From: Labilithrix sp.
Lineage (GTDB): Bacteria > Myxococcota_A > Polyangia > Polyangiales > Polyangiaceae
Length of the DNA stretch: 44,623 bases
Assembly: GCA_019637105.1 (NCBI GenBank)
Contig: JAHBWF010000053.1
Span: 1 to 44,623 of the forward strand
Reading direction: 5' to 3'
Shown: piece by piece, positions 37,872 to 44,623 of the stretch
How positions within the stretch are numbered: position 1 is the stretch's first letter
Layout of the letters: the number at the start of each line of letters is the position of its first letter
Made by a program: the position numbers and the translations under genes
The notes under the pieces: model-generated
The model's input: the letters and a program-made list of their open reading frames with translations, nothing else
The model's database searches: none
What the model was told of the DNA's origin: nothing

Positions 37872-39131
37872 TCACGACTCGGGGGCGTCGACCGTACTGC
37901 GGTACTGCTTGTACGACTCGGCGAAGTCCGGCCCGAAGAGCGCCGCGAACATCCGCTTGTCGCCGTCGTCGATGTCGCCGTGCTTCGCGCTGTAGACGCG
38001 CCACAGCTCCTTGAAGCGCCACGGCCCCCAGCTGAAGTTCGTCTTGCCCTGCTTCGCGAGCGCCTCGAAGCTCGCGTCGAGCGCCCGCGGGGAGAGCTCG
38101 TCGAGCAGCGATTTGACCCCGCGCATGATGGCGTGGAGGAGCGCGAGCTGGTGGATCATGAGGTCCGCGAACGTGCCCTCGACCGCCTTGTGCGCCTCCG
38201 GCCCCTTCGCGTTCCAGTCGAGCAGCTGCTGGGCGAGCTCGCGCTCGTTCTGCGCGGCGTCGATCCGCGCGCGCGTGTCCCCCGCGCCGCGCTGCTGGAT
38301 GTGCATCTGCGAGGCGAACTGGCGATACCCGTCGCGCAGCGGCAAGAAGCAGCGGAGGAAGACCTCGATCGTGTCGCGCAGCTTGGAGAGGAAGCGGATC
38401 AGGTCCTCGGGCTCCTCGAGCGCGCCGGCGTTCGGCAAGAGCGCCCGCGCGATCTCGCGCACGCCCTGGAGCGCGATCTGCTCGAGCCTGCGCTGCTTGG
38501 CCTCCTGCGCCGCGCCCTGCTGCTGCGCCTGCGCGCGCGCCAGCGCCGCCTGCCGCGACTGGTTCACGGCCTCCTGATCGAGGAGCAGCGTGCCCGTCAG
38601 CGCCGCCCGCGCCGCGGCGGCGTTCGGCGGGGCCTCCGACGGCGACGTCCCCGCCGCTTCGGCCGCCGCGAACTTCGCGCGCGCCGCCAGGAGCGCGGGG
38701 TTGTCGAACGCGAGCGTCTCGTTGATGTTCGTGATGAACGAGTCCTCGAGGACGGCGTCGTCGTCGCGCAGCGCCGCCGGGCCGAGGCTCTGCGGCGCGC
38801 GATCGGCGTACGCCTCGACCTCGGTGAGCCGGGCCTCGAAGACGAGCGGCCCGATCGAGAAGGCGTTGCGGTGGGCCGCGAGGCCCATCGGCTCGTGCGC
38901 CGGAGCGCGCTGCCCGCCGATCTTGGTGCCGTTGCTGCTCCCGAGATCGCGCAGCATGAGCTCGCCGTTGTGCAGCTCGACGACGGCGTGGAACTGCGAG
39001 ACGAAGCGGTCGACGATGTTGAGGTCGTTGAGGGTGTTCCGCCCCACGCGCACGGGGAATTGCGGGAACGTGCGGTCGACGCACGTGTTGTTCACCGTGT
39101 TCGTGATCCGCAGGTGTAGACCGGTCGTCAA
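37872..39131 (-). CDS. tagH: FHA-domain T6SS protein TagH
   Basis: 419 residues. N-terminal FHA domain (RVGRNTLNDLNIVDRFVSQ, LRDLGSSNGTKI), which reads phosphothreonine signals, then an Ala/Gln-rich coiled linker, then the TagH/VasC C-terminal domain (DLIRFLSKLRDTIEVFLRCFLPLRDG, GTFADLMIHQLALLHA). T6SS FHA proteins control assembly by phosphorylation. The first codon is TTG at 39131; no ATG or GTG gives a better start. TAAGCT on the minus strand (39145-39140) ends eight bases before it, so the transcript may be leaderless. No matching kinase gene is in the window. Confidence 0.9.
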   Translation of the reverse strand: MTTGLHLRITNTVNNTCVDRTFPQFPVRVGRNTLNDLNIVDRFVSQFHAVVELHNGELMLRDLGSSNGTKIGGQRAPAHEPMGLAAHRNAFSIGPLVFEARLTEVEAYADRAPQSLGPAALRDDDAVLEDSFITNINETLAFDNPALLAARAKFAAAEAAGTSPSEAPPNAAAARAALTGTLLLDQEAVNQSRQAALARAQAQQQGAAQEAKQRRLEQIALQGVREIARALLPNAGALEEPEDLIRFLSKLRDTIEVFLRCFLPLRDGYRQFASQMHIQQRGAGDTRARIDAAQNERELAQQLLDWNAKGPEAHKAVEGTFADLMIHQLALLHAIMRGVKSLLDELSPRALDASFEALAKQGKTNFSWGPWRFKELWRVYSAKHGDIDDGDKRMFAALFGPDFAESYKQYRSTVDAPES

Positions 39132-39489
39132 GGTGCGGGAGCTTACCGGAAAAGGATCGACGCGAGAAGCGGCGCCGACCGGCGCGCCCCGCCGCCGGAG
39201 GCCTTCGCTTTCGCCTTCGAGCGCCTTCGAGCGCCCTGCCGGGCCGGCGGGAGCCGCGCGGCGCCCCCACGCTGAACCCCACGGTGAACGAGGCGCCCGC
39301 GTCCGTCGGCGAGCGCGACGGACGAAGCACGGACGAAGACGGACGAAAAGGAAATCCCCCGGGTAGCGTCGTTGAGGCTGAGGCCGAAGTCGGGTATTCC
39401 CGATGCGGGAGCTTGCGTGAAGCGCGCGGGAACCTCGCCGGAGGATCCCGATGGTCGCGTGACTCAGCCGCTCTCGTCAGGAGTCCCTC
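39132..39489. promoter_or_regulatory. Divergent control region with phased repeats between tagH and clpV
   Basis: 358 bases with no credible gene. It contains three copies of ACGGACGAA(G/A) at 39318-39327, 39329-39338 and 39339-39348, spaced 11 and 10 bases, so they face one side of the helix. The first copy overlaps a perfect inverted repeat, CGTCCGTCG (39300-39308) and CGACGGACG (39316-39324). TAGCGT at 39364-39369, 15 bases after the last copy, is a possible -10 for clpV. This layout suits an activator or repressor binding several sites. Confidence 0.5.
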
Positions 39490-42114
39490 ATGCTGGTCGC
39501 CGAACCGCGCGCGCTCTTCAAGAAGCTGACCCCCACCTGCACCCGCGCGCTCGAAGCGGCGGCCGGCGCCTGCGTCACGGGGCAGCACTACGAGGTCACC
39601 GTCGAGCATTTGCTGGGCGCGTTGCTCGACGATCGCGAGAGCGACGTCGCGGTCGTCCTCGATCACTTCCGCGTCGACCGCGCGGGCGTCCGGGCCACGG
39701 TCCAGCGGTACCTCGGCGATCTCCGGAGCGGCAACGCCGGCAAGCCGGTCTTCAGCCAGCTCTTGCTCGAGCTCTTCCAGGACGCGTGGGTCTACGCGTC
39801 GACCGAGCTGGGCGAGGCGCAGGTGCGCTCCGGGGCGATGCTCGTCCGCATCCTCCAGGCGCCGAACAGGTACCTCCCCTTCGAGCTCCCGGCCCTCGAG
39901 GCCGTCCCGCGCGACGAGCTCCGGAAGAACCTCGGCGCCCTCGCGGCGCCGAGCGCCGAGGCCGCGCGCCTCGCCGAGACCCAGGGCGCGGGCGGCGCGC
40001 CCGCCGCCCGAAAGTCCGGCGCGGTCGGCGCCGATCCCGAGGGGCCGCTGGCGCGCTTCACCACCGACCTCACGCAGAAGGCGAAGGACGGCCTCATCGA
40101 TCCGGTCTTCGGCCGCGAGCCGGAGATCCGGCAGGTGGTCGACATCCTCGTGCGCCGGCGGAAGAACAACCCGATCATCGTCGGCGACGCCGGCGTCGGG
40201 AAGACCGCGCTCGTCGAGGGCCTCGCGCTCCGGATCGCGGAGGGCACCGTGCCCGAGCAGCTCCAGAACGTCGCCCTCCTCTCGCTCGACATGGGCGCGC
40301 TCCAGGCGGGCGCGAGCATGAAGGGCGAGTTCGAGAAGCGCCTCAAGGGCGTCATCGACGAGGTGAAGGCGTCGACGCGGCCGATCATCCTGTTCATCGA
40401 CGAGGCGCACACGCTCGTCGGCGCCGGCGGGGCCGCGGGCACGGGCGACGCCGCGAACCTCCTCAAGCCCGCGCTCGCGCGCGGCGAGCTCCGCACCGTC
40501 GGCGCGACGACCTGGGCCGAGTTCAAAAAATACTTCGAGAAGGACCCCGCGCTCGAGCGCCGCTTCCAGCCGGTGAAGGTCGACGAGCCGTCGGTCGAGG
40601 TCGCGACCCTGATGATGCGCGGCGTCGCCCGCAAGTTCGAGGAGGCGCACGGCGTCGTCATCCTGGACGAGGCCGTGAAGGCCGCGGCCGAGCTCTCGAG
40701 CCGCTACATCTCGGGCCGCCAGCTCCCCGACAAGGCGGTCGACCTCCTCGACACCAGCGCCGCGCGCGTGAAGGTCACGCGCGCGGCCCCGCCCGCCGCC
40801 CTCGAGGACACCCGCGCGCAGCTCGCCGCGCTGAGGCGCCAGCTCGAGGCCGTCGGCCGCGACTTCGCCGCCGGCCTGGCGATCGACGAGGACGCCAAGA
40901 AGAAGGCCGAGGAGCTCGAGGCGACGCTCACCCAGCGCGCCGCCGACCTCGAGGCCAAGCTCGCCGAGCAGAAGGCGATCGTCGCCAAGATCGACGAGCA
41001 CCGCGCCGCGGCCAACGGCGGCGACGCCGGCGCGCGCGACGAGCTGCGCGCCGAGATCGAGCGCCTCCGCGCGATCCCGGCCGAGGAGCTGCTCGTCCAC
41101 GCCGACGTGAGCGAGGCCGTCGTGGCGTCGGTCATCGGCGACTGGACCGGCATCCCCGTCGGCAAGATGGTCAAGGACGACGTCGCGGCGATCCAGTCCC
41201 TCGAGGCGAACCTGAAGAAGCGCGTGCGCGGCCAGGACCAGGGCCTCGAGCTCGTCGCGCGCGAGCTCCGCGCGGCGCGCTCCGGCCTGAAGCCGCCGCA
41301 GACGCCGCTCGGCGTCTTCCTCCTCGTCGGCCCGAGCGGCGTCGGGAAGACCGAGAGCGCGATCGCGATCGCCGATCTCCTCTTCGGCGGCGAGCGCTTC
41401 ATGGTCACGATCAACATGAGCGAGTTCCAGGAGCGGCACACGGTGTCGAAGCTCGTGGGCTCGCCGCCGGGCTACGTCGGCTACGGCGAGGGCGGCATCC
41501 TCACCGAGGCCGTTCGGCAGCGGCCGTTCTCGGTCGTCCTGCTCGACGAGGTGGAGAAGGCGGACAAGGAGGTCCTCAACGTCTTCTACCAGGTGTTCGA
41601 CAAGGGCATGCTCGCCGACGGCGAGGGCCGCCTCGTCGACTTCAAGAACACCGTCATCATCCTCACGTCGAACCTCGCCACCGACCTCATCACCAACGCG
41701 GCGCCGCCGGGCGAGGATCCGCCCGCGCTCGAGGACCTCGTCTCGCTCGCGAAGCCGACGCTCACCGCGCACTTCAAGCCCGCGCTCCTCGCGCGCATGA
41801 CCGTGGTGCCGTACGTCCCGATCAGCCCGGACGCGCTCCTCGGGATCGCGAAGATGAAGCTCGGCGCGGTGGTCAAGCGCGCCAAGGACACCCACGGCAT
41901 CGATCTGCGGATCGACGAGGCGGTGTTCAAGGCCGTCGCCGATCGCTGCAAGGAGGTGCAGAGCGGCGCGCGCAACGTCGATCACATCATCCGCGGATCG
42001 ATCCTCCCGATCGTCTCGAACGAGATCCTCCGCGGCATCGCCGACGGCGGGGCGGTCACCGCCCTCGAGCTCGGGCTCGACGGATCGGGCGAGCTGGTCT
42101 GCACGCGCCCCTGA
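39490..42114 (+). CDS. tssH: T6SS sheath-recycling ATPase ClpV (TssH)
   Basis: Unfolds contracted sheath for reuse. 874 residues. N-terminal ClpN-type domain (HYEVTVEHLLGALLDD), first AAA+ domain with GDAGVGKT (about 231-238) and ILFIDEAH, a middle coiled coil, and second AAA+ domain with GPSGVGKT (about 615-622), LLDEVEKAD and the SPPGYVGYGEGG pore loop. AGGAG precedes the ATG at 39490. The stop is nine bases before the tssJ start. All catalytic motifs are intact. Confidence 0.97.
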   Translation: MLVAEPRALFKKLTPTCTRALEAAAGACVTGQHYEVTVEHLLGALLDDRESDVAVVLDHFRVDRAGVRATVQRYLGDLRSGNAGKPVFSQLLLELFQDAWVYASTELGEAQVRSGAMLVRILQAPNRYLPFELPALEAVPRDELRKNLGALAAPSAEAARLAETQGAGGAPAARKSGAVGADPEGPLARFTTDLTQKAKDGLIDPVFGREPEIRQVVDILVRRRKNNPIIVGDAGVGKTALVEGLALRIAEGTVPEQLQNVALLSLDMGALQAGASMKGEFEKRLKGVIDEVKASTRPIILFIDEAHTLVGAGGAAGTGDAANLLKPALARGELRTVGATTWAEFKKYFEKDPALERRFQPVKVDEPSVEVATLMMRGVARKFEEAHGVVILDEAVKAAAELSSRYISGRQLPDKAVDLLDTSAARVKVTRAAPPAALEDTRAQLAALRRQLEAVGRDFAAGLAIDEDAKKKAEELEATLTQRAADLEAKLAEQKAIVAKIDEHRAAANGGDAGARDELRAEIERLRAIPAEELLVHADVSEAVVASVIGDWTGIPVGKMVKDDVAAIQSLEANLKKRVRGQDQGLELVARELRAARSGLKPPQTPLGVFLLVGPSGVGKTESAIAIADLLFGGERFMVTINMSEFQERHTVSKLVGSPPGYVGYGEGGILTEAVRQRPFSVVLLDEVEKADKEVLNVFYQVFDKGMLADGEGRLVDFKNTVIILTSNLATDLITNAAPPGEDPPALEDLVSLAKPTLTAHFKPALLARMTVVPYVPISPDALLGIAKMKLGAVVKRAKDTHGIDLRIDEAVFKAVADRCKEVQSGARNVDHIIRGSILPIVSNEILRGIADGGAVTALELGLDGSGELVCTRP

Positions 42115-42122
42115 GGACGACG

Positions 42123-42806
42123 TTGCGACGGGACGCGAGCATCACCACGGGACGACGGGCCGGCGCGGCGCTCGCCGTCGCGGTCCTGGCCTCGGCCGGA
42201 TGCGGCGGCCCGACGATCCTCCCGGTGAAGGAGAGCAAGCCGTGCGAGGTGCAGGTGGTGTCGCTCACGGTCGTCGCCTCGCCGCTCATCAACCCGACGC
42301 TCGACGGCGAGCCGCGGCCGGTGCAGATGCGCATCTATCAGCTGAAGGACGACATCAAGCTCCAGGCGGCGTCGTTCGAACAGATCTGGAAGGAGGACGC
42401 CGCCGTCCTCGGCCCCGACATCGTGAAGCGCGACGACGTGTTCGTGTACCCGAACACGCGGACGGACGTGAAGTTCGACCGCGACGCCAGCGCCTCGCAC
42501 ATCGTCGGCGCCGCGCTCTTCCGCAACCCGAAGGGCCGCAGCTGGTTCATGGCGTTCGAGCTCCCGCCGGCGCCCGGCAAGGGCGACTGCCGCGTGCCCG
42601 GCTGCGAGGACGGCCAATGCGGCCCCAACCTCAACCCGAAGTTCTCCTTGTGGGTCGACGCCACGCGGGTCGACGATGGAGCCGATCACCTCGGCGACGT
42701 CACCGACGGCCGCCGCATCCGCGTCGTGACCTTGAGCAAGCCGGCGCCCGCCCCCGCCGCCTCTGCTCCTCCCGCTTCCGGAGCCCCCAGCGAGGCAAAG
42801 CACTGA
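42123..42806 (+). CDS. tssJ: T6SS outer-membrane lipoprotein TssJ
   Basis: 227 residues with a TTG start at 42123, chosen because GAGGA (42113-42117) is five bases upstream and no ATG gives the signal sequence. Lipobox ASAGC (Cys28) marks a lipoprotein. The TssJ beta fold is seen: VQVVSLTVVASPLINPTLDGEPRPVQMRIYQLK and the EQIWKEDAAVLGPDIVKRDDVFVYPN segment. An uncommon Cys-rich loop (CRVPGCEDGQC) is present. TssJ anchors the membrane complex with TssL and TssM. The ORF stop overlaps the tssK start by one base. Confidence 0.9.
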   Translation: MRRDASITTGRRAGAALAVAVLASAGCGGPTILPVKESKPCEVQVVSLTVVASPLINPTLDGEPRPVQMRIYQLKDDIKLQAASFEQIWKEDAAVLGPDIVKRDDVFVYPNTRTDVKFDRDASASHIVGAALFRNPKGRSWFMAFELPPAPGKGDCRVPGCEDGQCGPNLNPKFSLWVDATRVDDGADHLGDVTDGRRIRVVTLSKPAPAPAASAPPASGAPSEAKH

Positions 42807-44161
42807 TGAGTCACAAGCTCGTTTGGACCGAAGGTCTCTTCGTCACGCAACACCACTTCCAGCGGATCGACCGCTACCATGAGCGGCTCCTCGCGGACCG
42901 CATGCGCCTGGCGCACGCGCACGACTGGGGCGTCGCGGACCTCGAGATCGACGAGCGCGCCCTCGCGGCCGGTCAGCTGCGCGTCGCGCGGCTCACCGCG
43001 GTCATGCCGGGCGGCGGCGTCCTCCGCGCCGGAGAGGGTCAAGCCGACGCGATCCCGCCGCGCCCATTCGACAGCGAGTTCACCCCGCAGATGGCGTCGC
43101 TCGACGTCCACGTCGCGATCCCGCAGGAGATCGACGGCGTGCCCGCGGTCGCGCTCGAGCCCGCGCACGCCGCCGTCACCCGCTACACCCGCGCGCAGGA
43201 GACCCTCGCCGACGTCAACTCGGGCGCCGCGCCCCAGCCGGTCGACGTCGCTCGTTTGAACGTTCGCCTCCTCTTCGGCGACGAGCGACGCGACGGCTTC
43301 GACACCGTCCGGATCGCGCAGCTCGTGCGCTCCGCGAGCGGCGCGGTCGTCCTCAAGGACACCTACGTGCCGCCGGTGCTCCGCGTCGCGGCGTCGACCT
43401 ACCTCGTCCGCGGCTTCCGCGGCCTCTTGACCGCCATGACGTCGCGCCAGCGCGCGCTGGCGGAGTCGCGGCGCCAGCGCTCGGCGGGCTCGGTCGAGTT
43501 CGACAGCGGCGACCTGTCGAAGCTCTGGCTGCTGTCCACGCTCAACGCGTTCATCCCGACGATCGCGCACGTCGTCGACTCGCCCGCGATCCACCCCGAG
43601 CAGGCCTACCTCACGCTCGGGCAGCTCATCGGGCAGCTGTGCACGATGGCGGCCGACGCCGACCCGACGACGATCCCGAAGTTCGTCTACACCGACCTCG
43701 GCGCGGTCTTCGAGCCGATGTTCGCGCGGGCGTCGGCGCTGATCGGCTCGGCGATCCAGGAGCGCTGCGTCGAGATCCCGCTGACGCGCCGGCAGGACGG
43801 CGTCTACCTCGGGCAGGCGAGCGGCCCCGACATCATGCGGTCCGACTTCTTCGTCGCCGTCTCGACGTCGCTGCCGGATCAGCAGGTCCGCGACCGCCTC
43901 CCCCGCCTGATGAAGATCGCCTCGTCGAACCAGATCGGCGCGATCATGCACTCCGCCGTGACCGGCACGCCCGTCGAGCTCGAGTACCGCCCGCCGAGCG
44001 CCCTGCCGATCCAGCCCGGGATCCACTGGTTCCGGCTCGGCCGGGCCCCCGAGTTCTGGGCCGACATCGTCGCGACGGGTACCTTTGCGCTCTACCATCC
44101 GTTCGACCCGACCTCGATGAACGTCGCCCTCTACGCCGTGGAGTCCCAGAGCCCTCGATGA
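42806..44161 (+). CDS. tssK: T6SS baseplate adaptor TssK
   Basis: 451 residues, usual length. LVWTEGLFVTQHHFQRIDRYHE at the N-terminus is diagnostic. The C-terminal LPIQPGIHWFRLGRAPEFWADIVATGTFALYHP is also typical. TssK links the baseplate (TssF/G) to the membrane complex through TssL. It begins at TGATG overlapping tssJ and ends with an ATGA overlap with tssL, so tssH-J-K-L are one operon. Confidence 0.97.
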   Translation: MSHKLVWTEGLFVTQHHFQRIDRYHERLLADRMRLAHAHDWGVADLEIDERALAAGQLRVARLTAVMPGGGVLRAGEGQADAIPPRPFDSEFTPQMASLDVHVAIPQEIDGVPAVALEPAHAAVTRYTRAQETLADVNSGAAPQPVDVARLNVRLLFGDERRDGFDTVRIAQLVRSASGAVVLKDTYVPPVLRVAASTYLVRGFRGLLTAMTSRQRALAESRRQRSAGSVEFDSGDLSKLWLLSTLNAFIPTIAHVVDSPAIHPEQAYLTLGQLIGQLCTMAADADPTTIPKFVYTDLGAVFEPMFARASALIGSAIQERCVEIPLTRRQDGVYLGQASGPDIMRSDFFVAVSTSLPDQQVRDRLPRLMKIASSNQIGAIMHSAVTGTPVELEYRPPSALPIQPGIHWFRLGRAPEFWADIVATGTFALYHPFDPTSMNVALYAVESQSPR

Positions 44162-44623
44162 TCGATCGGATGTACTGGGCGTGCGGGGAAGTGCTGTCGG
44201 TCGGAGCGCAGCTCGCCGAGGCTCCGGGCCTCCCCTCGCCCGACATCCTGAAGCGGCGCATCGGCACGCTCCTCGAGGACATGGACCGGCGCGGCCTCGA
44301 GCTCGGGATCCCGAAGCGCGACCTCGACGACGCCAAGTACGCCGTCGTCGCGTTCATCGACGAGCAGCTCTTCCGCGCGCCGTGGGCCGGGCGTCAGGAG
44401 TGGATGCTCGAGCCGCTCCAGCTCGTCTATTTCAACGAGAACACCGCGGGCGAGGGCTTCTTCGAGCGGCTCGACGCGCTCGAGCGCGAGCCCGCGCGCC
44501 TCCACGTCCTCGAGGTCTACTACCTCTGCCTGGCGCTCGGCTTCCAGGGGAAGTTCGCCGTGCGCGGCGGCGACGGGCTCGGCGCGACGGTCGACCGGCT
44601 CGTCGGCACGCTCGCCCGCGCCA
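44158..44623 (+). CDS. tssL: T6SS membrane-complex protein TssL (3' partial)
   Basis: Cytoplasmic DotU/IcmH-type domain of TssL, cut by the right edge after about 155 residues. ATG 44158 overlaps the tssK stop (ATGA). Seen: MYWACGEVLSVGAQLAEA, AFIDEQLFRAPW (the family DEAxxxxxW region), LEPLQLVYFNENTAGEGFFERLD, and VLEVYYLCLALGFQGKF, which matches the DotU domain. The membrane helix and any peptidoglycan-binding domain lie beyond the window. TssM is expected next. Confidence 0.93.
   Translation, partial: MIDRMYWACGEVLSVGAQLAEAPGLPSPDILKRRIGTLLEDMDRRGLELGIPKRDLDDAKYAVVAFIDEQLFRAPWAGRQEWMLEPLQLVYFNENTAGEGFFERLDALEREPARLHVLEVYYLCLALGFQGKFAVRGGDGLGATVDRLVGTLARA

Noticed and set aside
37786-41985. 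Longest open frame on the minus strand, 1399 residues
   Set aside because: It lies opposite clpV and tagH, whose families are certain, and its Arg/Asp/Leu-rich translation is typical of an antisense shadow in GC-rich DNA.

Overview
The window is a very GC-rich, tightly packed chromosomal segment. Its ATP synthase style, lipoprotein-rich gene content, MoxR/VWA operon and large type VI secretion (T6SS) cluster suggest a Myxococcota genome, probably Polyangia-like. That assignment is an inference from gene content and codon bias; there is no rRNA or other marker gene here. I saw no tRNA, rRNA, CRISPR array or insertion sequence.

Layout. (1) 1-3991, + strand: the 3' part of atpF with an unusual His-rich N-terminal region, then atpH, atpA and atpG. 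atpD and atpC do not follow. (2) 12154-4010, - strand: a five-gene operon of a membrane coiled-coil protein, MoxR AAA+ ATPase, DUF58 protein, BatA-like VWA protein and a double-VWA protein, mostly joined by 4-base ATGA/GTGA overlaps. (3) 12444-13073: a small lipoprotein. (4) 19602-13106, - strand: three membrane proteins that look like heavily altered complex I subunits NuoH, NuoL and NuoM, in the order H-L-M. Each carries an extra extracytoplasmic domain and each lacks residues known to be needed for quinone binding or proton pumping. (5) 19792-21886, + strand: a mannose-1-phosphate guanylyltransferase and a YlqF/RbgA-type ribosome-assembly GTPase. (6) 21897-44623: a T6SS cluster running off the right edge.

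The T6SS cluster holds tssE-tssF-tssG plus a TlpA-like lipoprotein lacking both active-site cysteines; two different Hcp genes; tssA-tssB-tssC; an FHA protein (TagH) followed by a fused TssB-TssC-like paralogue; and clpV-tssJ-tssK-tssL. VgrG, PAAR and TssM are not in the window and may lie to the right. Between the structural blocks sits a two-gene + strand cassette with toxin-like features. The first gene has a Cys/His pair with the spacing of CNF1-type deamidases (C109, H124). The second matches the pertussis-toxin-like ADP-ribosyltransferase fold signature, with His in place of the usual Arg. These are the best effector candidates.

Two themes deserve follow-up: the complex I-derived H-L-M module, which I cannot match to any system I know, and the T6SS with its sheath-fusion paralogue and paired toxins. 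Several genes also lack a Shine-Dalgarno sequence and have a TAnnnT hexamer ending 7-8 bases before the start codon, which suggests leaderless transcripts.
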